Program-made: the position numbers and the translations under genes
Notes under the pieces: model-generated
What the model saw: only the letters and a program-made list of their open reading frames with translations
Told to the model about the DNA's origin: nothing
The model's database searches: none
In this document: piece by piece, positions 46,428-58,223 of the stretch
Numbering within the stretch: position 1 is the stretch's first letter
Layout: each line of letters starts with the position of its first letter
Assembly: GCA_028641055.1 (NCBI GenBank)
Contig: CM054060.1
Location: 205,988,445 to 206,052,444, forward strand
Source: Alopecurus myosuroides
Taxonomy: Eukaryota; Streptophyta; Magnoliopsida; Poales; Poaceae
Direction of reading: 5' to 3'
DNA: 64,000 nt

Positions 46428-47698
46428 AAACTTGTCCCAAAGTTCGGATTGCAACCCTGAATTGTTATTTGGTTCAACTTTCAACCCCAAACTATAAAAC
46501 CGTTTAAAATTACCCCTTTTAGCGCTTGCCCGAGTTTTGAGCCGGTTTTAGTTGCTGGACATATTGTAGTACAATTAACCATGGACATATTACATGGACG
46601 CTACACTCTATCCCCTGGACAGCTCGAGAAAAAAAAACACTCCCCTCATACATCCCCTGTTCGTCTTCCTCAATCCCGTATGTTCCCAGCCTGGAGCTAG
46701 CACATGGAGGCGACCACGGAGTATGGCGACTTGCCGGTAGGCACTGGTCTTCCGGCACGGGGAAGATACAGAACATGGGACTAGAATCTGGGCGATATGT
46801 AGTCATGTATGGAGAGAGAGAGAGGTGCATCAAATGTGAAGAGTTGCAGCGAAAGAAGAGATTGTCGTCGCTGTAGCATGGGAGGCGTACTGTTGGTGTT
46901 GTCGCTAGCTACTGTACTAAAGATACAGAGATATGCTACTGATTGCTAATTTATTTACTGCTCGCTTCTTGCTAATTTAGAGAGGAAGTGAGAGAGATTG
47001 TGAATTTTAGAAACTTTTTGCTGCTTGTTATAGAGAGATTGGGATAGAGTGACTTCTAAGCATCTTGCTTGCGTGCGAGTTTGTGTCGAGGACATAACTA
47101 TTTTCTCCCGTAAATATGATGACAACATCAAGAGAATCATGGATCAGCATCGAGACTTCGAGAGGCTTTGTTGTGGAGGCAGAACAAAAGAAGGCAGAGT
47201 AGCATGCGTGGTGTTCTCTACGTGGGTAATAGCACGGCTTTGTCCTTACAGGAGCACGTCTGCGGCCTGGGTAGGGGCAGGTGCTGGACAGGGACACAGG
47301 GTTTCGGCCTTCGCCAGGGCAGGATCTTAGTGGCCAGGGCAAGGGCACGGTGGCGGAGGACCGGAGGTAATGCTGGTGCCAATGGGGGCGCCCGAGGCGA
47401 GGCGAGAGGCGGGCGATAGGCGGCGGCGGGCGACGGATCCATCGCTCGGCGGTAGCGCCCGCTGCCGCCCGCGCTGGAGGCGAGAGGAAGGCGATAGACG
47501 GGGCGAGAGAGAGGCGAGAGCGGGGCTACAGCCCGTGCACTGGCACCGTGGGGTGAGAGTGGGGATAAAAACTGACGTGGCGAGGCTATAACGAGTGATG
47601 CATTGGCACCGCCCTAAGGCAGGAGCAAGGCGACAACCATGAACACGGCGGAACTATCTTTTCTGCCTGTCATGCGATAGAGGCAGATGCATGTACGA

Positions 47699-47703
47699 GG
47701 AGT
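47699..47703. repeat. TSD (left) of element E
   Basis: GGAGT, identical to 50136-50140. Confidence 0.92.
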
Positions 47704-48265
47704 TGATGTAGATGTTTGCCCGATCTTTCACCGCAAGAACCACCGAGATAACTATTCTCCCAATCATATGAGCGATACACGTAACATGAAGAACATGGAT
47801 AGATTTAGGCGAGAAACGCACGAACCTTCTTAGCAGATCCAAGAACACTCGCACCTTTATTTCACGCCAAGCTAGACAACTCTAGGCAGATCCAAGAGCC
47901 CCCTAGCCACGAACGAACCCTCTTGGCAGATCCAAGAACACTCGCACCTTTATTTGCAAAGATAACTGACGAACGTCCGAGACGCCGTCTACACGTCGAT
48001 CCCCTAGGGACGGTGGTAACCTGGAAATTTTAGTTCTACATAATTTTCAACCTGTCTAAAACCCTAGGCCTTGGCTCTCTTTATATAAGAGGCCAACCCC
48101 TACTCGGTTGGACAGACCCAAACCGACTCCTAACCTAATTGGACTCAAACTGGATACAAACCGGCCCATTTAGAAGGCTCGGCCACAACATGCGGCTCGC
48201 AGGCCTTAGACATTATACATCGTGGTTTATTGTCCTAGCGTGCTAACCATTAGATGCCCGTATCA
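47704..48265 (-). repeat. 3' LTR of element E
   Basis: 562 bp. Contains an internal partial duplication around GGCAGATCCAAGAACACTCG. Confidence 0.93.
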
Positions 48266-48279
48266 TCCTCCCTTTCTTC
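48266..48279 (-). other. Polypurine tract of element E
   Basis: Minus-sense GAAGAAAGGGAGGA immediately before the 3' LTR. Confidence 0.8.
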
Positions 48280-49559
48280 AAAAGGCGTTGTCCTCAACGC
48301 CAGAAGGTCTTCTCCGACGCTTGTGGCGTCAAATTATCATATCGCCACGCTTCTACATCCTCAAGTCATGCTGGCATGCCACACCACATCCTCCCTCTCA
48401 GCTAGCTAGACTTGTTCTTGGCGCCATCCATGTTTGGCACTACCAACATGATTTAGACACATAATCTGTCAAATTGCATCTGTAAACGCATCAAGCAAAC
48501 CACCCCTGACACAGTAGGACAGACTCCTGTACCGCAAAGGTCCAAATAAGCTGAATACGCTCACGGATGCGATCTGAAATAGTGGAGGTCAACTGAGTGC
48601 ATCATCCAAGACAAACAGGACAAATTCATGTACCCCTTGAATCAAAATGAACCAAGTTCACCGCGCGTGAAAATATAAACTAGTGTCTTTTTTTTTATCT
48701 GCGCACAAAAATATACTTAACCAATTGTTCACGCTTCTTTTTCTGCATAAATATCTCAACAAAAATAACGATCTTCTCTTATTTTATTTCCTTGATGACG
48801 GTGCACTCCACCTACCAAGCACCCTGCACGTACAATTCTTTGTATGTAGAGGAGCCATCCAATCCACTGGTACGTACCCTTTGTGCCCTTCCTTTTTTTT
48901 TACTTTCCACACGACCACACATCACGCTGCACCTTTCCTTTCTAATTCTTTTCTTTAAATTTTCCTTTTTACCATGCACAAAATTCCAAATGAATCAGCC
49001 AAAGGTCCGTACCAAGGAACATAGTGCCAAGTTCAAGCAGCCACCTTGCACGTGCAAGCTGATCGCTGCTCTCTGTTTTTTTGTCACGCACACGGTCTCA
49101 CCTGACCGAGCTATCTTTTTTTTTTTGCCACGTACACGCAAAAGTTAGGAACCCATCGTAAAGCAATCTACACTTGCCTCTGGTGTTTGTGCACGTACGA
49201 ACCAACCAGATCCGATCTCCACCAACCGTGAGGGATGTGGACTCTTTTCCGGAAAGGATTCCTCGATGCTTTTTTGATAGCGATCATCAGCGGGCGGCTT
49301 AGCGAAAAACAGGCAGCACGGCGCCTGAAAAATTCCTCAAGCTGGATTGCCGGCACCATCCCCGAACCTCGCATACACTGGTGCCTTGGCCTTAGTGCCT
49401 TCGTTCTGCAGCGCTGCTGATCCTTGCCAAACTCCAATCGCCGAGATGCACAAACATGACAACTTGTCATCCAACACTTCATATCATAAAAATCAATCTG
49501 CCGATCTTAATCTGCGGATCAATTTTCAACTATACAAACCTCGCGGTGATCAACCTGGC

Positions 49560-49571
49560 GTTCTGATACCA
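49560..49571 (-). other. Primer binding site of element E
   Basis: Minus-sense TGGTATCAGAAC, two bases from the LTR end; initiator tRNA-Met type. Confidence 0.85.
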
Positions 49572-49573
49572 CA

Positions 49574-50135
49574 TGATGTAGATGTTTGCCCGATCTTTCA
49601 CCGCAAGAACCACCGAGATAACTATTCTCCCAATTACATGAGCGATACACGTAACCTGAAGAACATGAATAGATTTAGGCGAGAAACGCACGAACCCTCT
49701 TGGCAGATCCAAGAACACTCGCACCTTTATTTCACGCCAAGCTAGACAACTCTAGGCAGATCCAAGAGCCCCCTAGCCACGAACGAACCCTCTTGGCAGA
49801 TCCAAGAACACTCGCACCTTTATTTGCAAAGATAACTGACGAACGTCCGAGACGCCGCCTACACGCCGATCCCCTAGGGACGGTGGTAACCTGGAACTTT
49901 TAGTTCTACATAATTTTCAACCTGTCTAAAACCCTATGCCTTGGCTCTATTTATATAAGAGGCCAACCCCTACTCGGTTGGACAGACCCAAACCGACTCC
50001 TAACCTAATTGGACTCAAACTGGATACAAACCGGCCCATTTAGAAGGCTCGGCCACAACATGCGGCTCGCAGGCCTTAGACATTATACATCGTGGTTTAT
50101 TGTCCTAGCGTGCTTACCATTAGATGCCCGTATCA
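49574..50135 (-). repeat. 5' LTR of element E
   Basis: 562 bp partner of 47704-48265. Confidence 0.93.
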
Positions 50136-50140
50136 GGAGT
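50136..50140. repeat. TSD (right) of element E
   Basis: GGAGT, identical to 47699-47703. Confidence 0.92.
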
Positions 50141-51122
50141 TATATGTGTACATGTACCGGTTTCTTTTATAGGAAAAGGGTGACATGGTGAAAAAAAATC
50201 CAGATAAAAAGCTATCAAAACATAGAGGGGGGTAATTGTTGTCAAAAAAAAAACATAGAGAGGGTAATTCCGAACGGTTTACATAGTTGAAGGTTGAAAA
50301 TTGAACCAAATCAAACATGAGGGTTGTAAATCGAACTTTTGGTCAAGTTCATGGAGGTAACATGAACTTCTCTTCTCTCACCTGCTAATGAGCGGGAAAA
50401 GGCATTAAAAATATGCGTAAAGCTGCATTTGACATACCTACCAATTAATTTAACATACCAAATCAATATGATAGCTGCATTTGAAAGTCAATTGCTCTCA
50501 AAGACCCGGTAGGTGTATTAACTCAACTTTGCAGCAGCAATAAAACATGGTAGGTGTACCAAACCAATCTGATAAATTCTTCCATGCAGCTATCCGATTG
50601 TTTAGAAATCACTATCAAGACATAATTATCAGTTGATTTGATACCACTACCAAATTTTCAAAAATCAAACTATATAGTTTCAAATTCAGTTATCAGATTA
50701 ATTTGACATATCTACCAATTAATTTGACATACCTATTGGGATTTTTTAGAGCAACTACCAGATTTTCTAATACAATTATTAAATTGATTTGGTACACCCT
50801 CCATGTTTTTCAAGAGCAATTGACGGATTTTATTATTGCTGTTACCAAGTTGATTTAATACACCTACTAGGTCTTTGAGAGCAATTGACGTATTTTCAAA
50901 TGCAGCTATCAGATTGATTTGGTCGTCAAATTAATTGGTAGGTATGTCAAATACAGCTGCCAGGACAGAAATGTGGAAAAAACCATGCGCACTAGTACTC
51001 GATGTGTACTGTAGCTGCAAACGCAGATTCCAACACAAATGAACTGTAGCAGCAGGTTTCAAACAGAGATCCTTGCACCGTGGACAGTAGCAACATGTTT
51101 TCAACAACAAATAGACCTGACA

Positions 51123-51180
51123 CGTAAAGTTAAAAAAAGATCGGACGCGGCGCGTAAAGTTAAAAAAAGATCGGACGCGG
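51123..51180. repeat. Tandem duplication (about 30-bp period)
   Basis: CGTAAAGTTAAAAAAAGATC... occurs twice in a row. Confidence 0.9.
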
Positions 51181-51276
51181 TGAGGACACGCCGCATAGAG
51201 GAAAAGGGCGCGTGACTGGAGATGCTCTAGAACTTTATTGATATTGCTCGATAGAGTTCAACGTGGCTGCCTCAAT

Positions 51277-51340
51277 ATATAGAGGTTTGCCTCTTACAGA
51301 CTCCAAACATATAGAGGTTTGCCTCTTACAGACTCCAAAC
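51277..51340. repeat. Tandem duplication (32 bp)
   Basis: ATATAGAGGTTTGCCTCTTA... twice, without mismatch as read. Confidence 0.92.
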
Positions 51341-53790
51341 AAGGAAGGGGAAATCCACGCCCTCGGGGGCGGCCCTTCCCCACTCGGTGCCCCCAAGCAA
51401 AACCTCTAAATCAATTTTGCACCAAATTTTTAATTGCGCAAATACAAAATATTTAAAGTTTAAAGTCTTGCATAATTATGTTTTTTAGGCCACAATTTAG
51501 AAGTTTACACCATAATTATGCAAAATATTTAAACCTCTCGATGGCGACAGAGGCGGGAAGGGGCAAGAGAGGCAGCGGCGGGGAAAGAAATGACAGGGCG
51601 CGTCGGGGTATGAGGGTTTTGGTGGGCGTCCTATATCGCTGGCAGGACGGGCCCACAGCTCGAAACGACTCGTCCGAAGCCCAGGTAGGGTTGGGCTGAG
51701 TTTGCTGAACTGGAACAAGGGAGCGTCCGAACGGGAAGGCCCAATGAGGCGCGCGAGCATTTACGCGCTCAGGGGCCGTCCAGAGGGGAAGGAGGTTAGG
51801 GGCGGCCTTTGGGGGCCACGACTGGAGATGCTCTAATCTCGGTTCTCTCTCTAGCCCCCGCTACCATCTGCTACAGCCGGCAACAGCGCCTCCTCGTTGG
51901 CAACCCATGGGCCCTTCAACCTCTCCAAGACACTGAATAGCCCTATGCAGCAAGGGTTCTTCCATACGTGTACAAACTATGTCAACTCAAGATACAATAT
52001 GAATCAAGGTGGAACCATTGGACGATACAGTGGTTCTACTTGGAAGGCAAGGCAGAAAATGTAACCAATTTAAGTAGGACGCCAACCTAAACCAACTCGG
52101 TAACAATCATGTAAACCATATGAGTGACTGTGTATATAAAACCGGCCAGGATCATCCCCCAAGCAAAGGATTTCAAGCTCTACCGATCTCAAGTCACCAA
52201 TCCGCACCTTATACTTAGTAGATATCATCTTGACCTCCACCTTGAAAAGCCAAAACTGGGGTACATCGTGTACAGCCGTCCTGGATAAGCTCAAGTACTC
52301 GTAGTCCAACTCCACACTTCCAATAAGCCACCCTATGATAACATTTGCCATGTCGACCCCACAGCAATCCCCCTTATTTTGACCTCTAGTTCACAGAATG
52401 GACTGAAGCGTTCATTTTCTAAATGCTCTGTTAAAGATATGATCAATGGACTTAAGATGGGTAATGTCCACTACAATTTGTAACAAACACAGTAAGTGGA
52501 GATAATTCTATCACTGAAGCACAATTTTGTTTATCTTCTTTTAGAAAATTGGAAGTGTATGATAATGATAAGTTCTTCAAACATGAAATGGAACCTCAAA
52601 TAAATTCCAGCTTGCAAACAGTAGTGGCACCAGAGTACACAGGAGCGCAAGGCGCACAGAATCATAGGTCTCAAAACAACACCAGGTCCATTCCATCGAG
52701 TAAGACAAAAACAAACATATGCGATGTATCAAGAAATTCGTGGCAGGCACAGCAGATAACTCATTTAACATTTCACGACAGCTGATATAATGCGCAAGTG
52801 GCTTCTTTTCAGCTGTCATCATGGCCAGATAATGGTTGCAAACAGGGCACACATCACGCAACATGCACAATGCGACTGAACAAAACCGAACTAGCCATTG
52901 ACCGGTGGACATGGTCAGGTAATGTCAACCCCAATTTTTACCCTTCCCAAAATGTACCAGAGAACTCCATGACGTGGTTCACATAAACAAAATGAGCTAG
53001 TTTTACCCGAGATACCTTAATAAATACTTAAAAAGCAATGGCTGATGCCAATGTACACCTATTGCATTGCTGACCTGAATATATGCGGCTAAAAGAAAGA
53101 TGGCATAATTACAACCCAAGACCCTGCACCCCAGTGGTGGAGTTTGAAAGAAAATCTTGGGCAGGCCAAACTAAATAAAAGCAAAAAAGGATTGCAATTT
53201 CTAAAACAATTATTTTTTAAAAAAAAAAAACAAATTTTCTTTGATTGGCCTTGCCCATGGTACCTAAAATGCAATTTGTAAACAAAAATATACTGAATTA
53301 TTTTCTACAGCCTACATCAGTCTATTGGGAGCTTGGAATTTGGAGAGAATTAAGATGCACCTAATTTTCCTTGAAGTGATTTGGAGACTGAATTACCTGT
53401 AGTTGTGTTGTGCTTCTATTGTGCCCTTTCCTTGGGGAAAATTTGAGCAGATGCAGCCTTGAAACAACAAAATCGGAGAACACATAGGATCAGTCCTGCG
53501 CTGGAGGAAATTAGGGAGCTCATGGACTGGGTTGGGGTCTGGTCGTCCGGCCACTTGCGCCTGCAGCCTAGAGCTTGGGGTTTGGGTGTGGGCGTGCACG
53601 CCACCGCTCGCCGGATTGATTCTCTCCGGCAGTCCGGCAGCTGGTGCCCTAACCTGGCGCCATGTATCGGGGAGCACGAGCTGTAGGAGCATTGAACGAT
53701 GCCCGAGCAGGAAGGGACACACTCCATCCATCGACCAGGAAGCGACTTACTCGGATGAACCATTTGAGTGGGCTGGTTTAGTGCCTTAGT

Positions 53791-53847
53791 GGGCTATACA
53801 CATAACAGTATAGGTATATGGGCAATACACATAACAGTATAGGTATA
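53791..53847. repeat. Tandem duplication (29 bp)
   Basis: GGGC(T/A)ATACACATAACAGT... twice. Confidence 0.9.
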
Positions 53848-54387
53848 AAATGACATTTTGCTCCTGGGCTGGGCAAAGCTCAGCCAGTGCTGCACCCCCA
53901 AATATGTAATATCAACCACAAGTGGGCATCCACGTTATTTTAAAATAATTTCTGCTTTAGGCAACTGAGTCGAACATTTTTTTTTCCATATCAAACACAA
54001 ACATTTCCAAATTATTCTACTTATCAAGCCGGTATTACCAGCTAGTAGCAGTGCAGATTGGTCGTTCACAAATCCAGATAGTTGGCTATATGCTCATAAG
54101 AAACTGAACCATAAAAGCAATAGAAAAGAAATCTATGACAAGATTTAGTCCTCAGTCACAATCCTGGGAATATCTCAACTCAGAACCAATATATATCCTG
54201 AGCAAACAATGCCTTTGGTAGCAATGAAATGTAAACTGGCTGGGGGAAAACTGTCGTATTACTGACAGGCAAAACTAATTTTTTACATATATATATGAAT
54301 AAGCACCTGAATTGTCTGTAAGGCATGCAAGTGATATGATTATTACCACTGTTGAGCAAAAAGTAGCAAGAGAGAACAATCTCCTTT

Positions 54388-56509
54388 TCATTTTAAGCTA
54401 TCAAAGAGCTTCTCAGAAACCTGTAGGACACAAGTAATGAGCATAAGCAACTTAGTTTAGACCAAGAGCTGGAATAAACAAAAGAATACAGGAATAACTG
54501 GCTTCTCCAATGGGCAATGCAAACACGTATGAGTACAGCCATGAAGGGAGCACTCACATGTTTGTCAATGCATTTCCAGTAATCGAAGTATTGACCGGTA
54601 CAGTGCTTCTGTCCAGTGTCATCATCTTTAATTCTCTCAACGCATTTCTGTGCACAGCATAAGTGAGATAAGTTCATGTTCCAATAGTAACAGAACAAGT
54701 TATTTCACACAATACTCTACAGAGGCAAAAACGTATTTCTTAAAATGTTCGGATTAACTGCCAATACCGAGTTCAATATAGACACAGAACCATGGTTCAA
54801 AAAAGCGGTCGCTCAGGTGCGCTTAAGCGCTGCGCGATGGCCTTCCGCTTCGCTTAGTGCCTAAGCGCTCGATTAAGCAAGAAAAGGGAGAGAAAAAAAC
54901 ACAACTGGTTGGGGAAACAGACCGGGAAATGAGGGGATGATGCAGGGAAGGAGGGAGTGAAGGCAGGGAGGGAGGGACAGAGGCAAAGATTCCATGGAAG
55001 AGGAGATGTAGCATGGCCATTGCGGCTGTGGATGTGTCGCTGGAAGGGAGCAGGTGCGAGAAAGAGATAGATGGACGGTGAAGATTAGAAAATATAGATG
55101 GCTCTGATTGATCTGGGCAGGTTAGGGTTTCATATGGGACTAACTAGGCCAATATTGAAGGAAGATTGGAGCTTATCTGGGCTGAAAAATGCAACCGGCT
55201 GCCCCTCATGATGTGTCCATACATAACGCTTTTAAGCATGCCTAGGCGCCGCTTGAGCGATGATTCCACTAAGCGGTGGCCTACCGCTCGCTTAGCGCTT
55301 ACTGTTTTTCTGAACCTTGCACAGAACATTCAGAACAGTTGCTGACTAAAAATTGTTTAGGATATAGTAAATTGTAAACACTAGGTACAGTCTAAAGATA
55401 AAATAGGAACGTATTTTCATGTATAAAATGTAAATGAAGCCAAAAAAAAAAAATTGAAGACCCTGAGTATGCACTTGAAGTATAATATCAGATATACAAA
55501 ACCTCTGACTTAAACACAACTGGATCCTAGTAAATTGTGCTGATACGCGTTTGCATATAAATTTATTGGGGACATGATCACATCTGAGTGCATATACTGT
55601 ATATATCAAGATCAATAAGAGCTAAACACTTGCAACCAAATCAAAAAGCACATTACCTTATATTCATACCACTGCTTGACACACTTGGCCTTTGTACGAG
55701 CCTCTAGGAGCGCCTTTGGGTCAGATACCTCCTCATCCGCCCTGAAATACAATGCGAGATAATTTAAAACAAAACGACCTGACACAGTAGAATTCTTCCA
55801 TTTCATAAGTACCACAAATAGGCTATGCTCCGAAGTAAAATTACAAGGAAGAACTGCTTGAACAACACACCTTTTAACAAAACTCAATGGCAATAAGTTC
55901 CCATATATCGGATCATAAATTTATGTGCCTATTTAGCCCACACAATGAGTCAACCTCCATAGGTGAACGCATGTATGCAAATAGAAATGTTTGAGGAATG
56001 GGTAAAGGTAAGGTCATTCGAATCAGCCTATAACAAGCTTGCACAATTTACTACATCCATGGTATATCATGTGAGAAAACACCTAAACAAGCAGGAATAG
56101 ACCTCGACACCCATAGTGTCGACATCTCAATTGATTGCCATGCCTGATGATTCTGATCCTGTAAGGAAGGCCATTTGAGCCGCTGCCCCTGGCGAGCACG
56201 GAGGCATCAGCAGCCATGGGCGTTCTCATTGCATCGATTTGTAACACACATAGGCACATCGGCACTAGAACACCGTCGCTCGATCCAACGGCTCCCCGGC
56301 ATATAAATAGACATTAACGAATCTCAGTGCCCTAGAATCCGTAACTAATTCGAGCATAGGCAACAGAATCACGCGAGCGGTGGCATATGGATCCGCTCCC
56401 AACCCCAATGCAGCGATCTGCTCGAACCGCACGTCCGCACGTTACGCCTCTGCGCTATAGATAGGAGATATGATACGGAAATAAAATTTGTTCGAGCGGG
56501 CACTCACAT
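54388..56509 (-). CDS. QCR6: Cytochrome b-c1 complex subunit 6 (hinge protein), nuclear-encoded, four coding exons
   Basis: The hinge subunit of ubiquinol-cytochrome c reductase (complex III) helps cytochrome c1 dock with cytochrome c at the intermembrane-space face of the inner mitochondrial membrane. Exons, minus strand: 56509-56508 (AT of the start codon), 55741-55657, 54647-54558, 54420-54388. They sum to 210 nt: 69 residues plus stop, the usual plant length. All introns obey GT-AG (donors GTGAGT, GTAATG, GTGAGT; acceptors TTTCAG, GCACAG, CTACAG). The N-terminus ADEEVSDPKALLEA is acidic. Cys21/31 and Cys45/55 form two CX9C motifs. The signature HCTGQYFDYWKCID is intact, ending EKLFDSLK. 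His59 stands where many plant copies have Cys. There is no cleavable presequence, as expected for this import class. The first intron splits the ATG codon. Apparently functional. Confidence 0.93.
54558..54647 (-). other. QCR6: QCR6 coding exon 3
   Basis: Exactly 30 codons, phase 0 at both ends. Begins KCVERIKDDDTG and carries HCTGQYFDYWKCIDKH, the family's most conserved block. Flanked by acceptor TGTGCACAG and donor GTGAGT. Confidence 0.92.
54783..54790. repeat. TSD (left) of hAT-like MITE
   Basis: CACAGAAC, repeated at 55320-55327. Confidence 0.85.
54791..55319. mobile_element. hAT-like MITE (529 bp) in QCR6 intron 2, TSD CACAGAAC
   Basis: The 8-bp duplication CACAGAAC lies at 54783-54790 and 55320-55327. 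The ends CATGGTTCA / TGAACCTTG form imperfect inverted repeats, extended by inverted AAGCG/CGCTT-rich subterminal arms. There is no transposase. The 8-bp TSD points to the hAT superfamily. Confidence 0.82.
55657..55741 (-). other. QCR6: QCR6 coding exon 2
   Basis: 85 nt: one G that completes the ATG, then 28 codons (ADEEV...WYEYK). Acceptor TGTATTTCAG, donor GTAATG. Confidence 0.92.
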
Positions 56510-56551
56510 GCGCGCGACGCTTCCGGTGACCCAAAACGATCCCGCTTCTAA
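56508..56551 (-). other. QCR6: QCR6 5'UTR exon ending in the first two bases of the start codon
   Basis: Minus sense ends GCGTCGCGCAT and then GTGAGT. The upstream TTTTATGCAG looks like an acceptor, with a possible further 5'UTR exon ending at 56677 before GTAACA. The 5'UTR splitting is less certain than the coding model. Confidence 0.6.
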
Positions 56552-56677
56552 CTGCATAAAACGGCGGCGATTAGCCCCAGAGGAAAACGAAATTGTTAAA
56601 AAGACAGCGGGATCGAGTAGAAGAGATAGTATTAATTTCTTATGGAATCGGATCTGGGAGGAAGACTGTGTGTTACC

Positions 56678-57817
56678 GTAGGGTGAAAGGAGTACGGCGA
56701 GGCGGGCGGCGAGAATGAATGTGGGGTCGAGGGTTTGCAGTCTTGCAAGAGGAAGGAAGAGGCGATGAAGAAGCTTCGCGAAGGTCGGGGTGGAGCTAGG
56801 GAGGAGTCCGTTGGGCTAGGTCGGGACGGCCCGAATAGATAATCTGTTTTGGGCGAATCTTGGTCACAGAATGGAACTCCCTCGCCATTGCCCACGCGTT
56901 TCCTACAGCTGTTTCGCTAAAGGTTTTCCTTAACAGGCTCGGCCCATTTAGTTTGCAGCTGCGCCGTTTCGCTAGACCAAGGTAAGTGTTTGGTTTAGGG
57001 GATAGACTTTATGCCACCTGCTTAGGGATAGCTATTTTTTTTGTTTGGTCAGGTAGGATGAGACATGCTTAGTGATAGCCATATTTTTGTTTGGTCGAAA
57101 GGATTACGAATGGATGTGTATTTGTGGTGACCTTTTATTTCAGATGGCGAGATTACCCTGGAAATATGAATAAAATTATTTGGGAATATAATGCCCTTGA
57201 GTATGCCGGTTTTGAGGCATTCTACATAATAAGGCCAAAAGATTCTACTTAAAAATTGCACTCTCATCACTGTCTTGTAATGATAAAAATATCGACACTC
57301 TGATAACTGAACGAAACTAGTGACAAAACGAACCAAGTACAAAGTCCAACAAAGGAAACAATGTTGATGTATTACACACAATTTTTGTTTACTTCACACG
57401 ATGGGCTGATGGCATACAAGTACAAGCTAGGGATGAAAGCAAGTAAATCTAGGAATCTGACTTGCGCGCTCCGGCCGGTGGACCTCAACATGTTCAGAAG
57501 GAGCACGTACAACGAGCATCACGGATCGTTCCCATTCACGGAGCATCTCGGATCGTTCCCAGTACGCCGCACGCGGCCACCGCGCTGTTTGGCCTGTAAA
57601 TGAACTACCACCGTTCGGCCTGTAGATGAAAGCTTATGGCGCTGCCTTACCCAACCTCCGCTCCAGTCCCATCTCGGCACAACCCGACGCCGGTGGGTGG
57701 AGTAGCTCCGCCGCCGCTGCCATCAGTCCCCTAGCGCCGCCTCAATTTATGTCGCTGCTGCCCCTAGTTCACGAGAGGGGGATGTAGGAGAATTAGGAGA
57801 GAGATGCCATGCCGCCA
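56678..57817. other. QCR6 upstream region and intergenic DNA
   Basis: Likely contains the QCR6 promoter and 5'UTR start (pyrimidine-rich in minus sense around 56690-56780). Beyond it, 57050-57340 is AT-rich repeat-like. A small duplicated phrase GGATCGTTCCC lies at 57523-57560. No other gene is supported. Confidence 0.4.
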
Positions 57818-58223
57818 TGATGAGGACATCCCTACATATTTACCACATGATGAGGTTGTTTTCCAAGAGAAGCATGACGAAGTGAGACTTGGACCAATAA
57901 CAAGATCAAGGGCCACACTACTGGAACAACAGGTGAACTCACTCCTAATTGAATATGATGTTTGTGCTTATGAGAACTTTATACTACCTAAGTGTATGCA
58001 TTTATGTGTGATCAGGGTTATTGATAACACAAACATGGAGATGGAAAACAACATGGAGGAGCTGGAAAACAAGCTAGAGATGCTGGAAAACAAGAGGGAA
58101 CATCAAGAAAACAATGTTTCTCAGCTGGAAAACAAACATACAAGTGTGGAAAACAAGATTACAAGTGAGCAAAGCAAGACTACAAATGTGGAAAACAAGC
58201 ATACACATGTTTTCCACAACTGA
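57804..58223 (+). CDS. LTR-encoded heptad-repeat tail (D4 copy)
   Basis: A 139-codon ORF whose first Met lies just outside the LTR. It reads DEDIPTYLPHDEVV, GPITRSRATLLEQQ, then heptads LENKLEM, LENKREH, QENNVSQ, LENKHTS, VENKITS, EQSKTTN, VENKHTH. The frame is intact across the whole block, matching D2. By itself it probably has no start of its own; it represents the polyprotein tail encoded by the LTR. Confidence 0.5.
   Translation: MPCRHDEDIPTYLPHDEVVFQEKHDEVRLGPITRSRATLLEQQVNSLLIEYDVCAYENFILPKCMHLCVIRVIDNTNMEMENNMEELENKLEMLENKREHQENNVSQLENKHTSVENKITSEQSKTTNVENKHTHVFHN

Larger units (their letters stand above)
45871..47703. other. Intergenic repeat-like DNA
   Basis: No convincing gene. 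A segment at 46277-46402 is repeated at 50587-50711 (same strand), and 46426-46510 is an inverted relative of 50270-50360, suggesting both flank an older element into which E inserted. A poly-C run lies at 46409-46427. Arg/Gly/Pro-rich ORFs at 47168-47590 look compositional. Confidence 0.4.
47704..50135 (-). mobile_element. Element E: complete non-autonomous LTR retrotransposon (2432 bp), TSD GGAGT
   Basis: LTRs 47704-48265 and 49574-50135 are both 562 bp and nearly identical. Minus-sense ends are TGATACGGGC and CATCTACATCA. PBS at 49571-49560, polypurine tract at 48279-48266. The 1.3-kb interior has no gag or pol; the longest minus ORF (49168-49482) is unrecognised. It must depend on enzymes from another element. 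A TATA-like TATATAAA lies near 48085 in each LTR. Confidence 0.93.
50141..54387. other. Intergenic DNA with small tandem repeats
   Basis: No gene that I can support. It includes repeated phrases about GATTTGATACACCTACTA (50450-50960), a 30-bp-period duplication at 51123-51180, a 32-bp one at 51277-51340, and a 29-bp one at 53791-53847. GACTGGAGATGCTCTA occurs at 51216 and 51823, like a MITE end, but no opposite end was found. Short ORFs (52070-52351 and 53416-53763, minus) are unrecognised. The last few hundred bases may include the QCR6 3'UTR. Confidence 0.4.

Noticed and set aside
49168..49482. 104-codon ORF inside element E as a gag remnant
   Set aside because: No zinc knuckle, no gag motif and not kept open in the homologous interior at 58773-59871.
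51216..51838. MITE bounded by GACTGGAGATGCTCTA
   Set aside because: Both copies are in the same orientation, so they cannot be the terminal inverted repeats of one element.
56990..57345. Possible Tourist-like MITE beginning near GTGTTTGGTTTAGGGG
   Set aside because: The opposite end (near 57330) matches too weakly and no TSD could be found.
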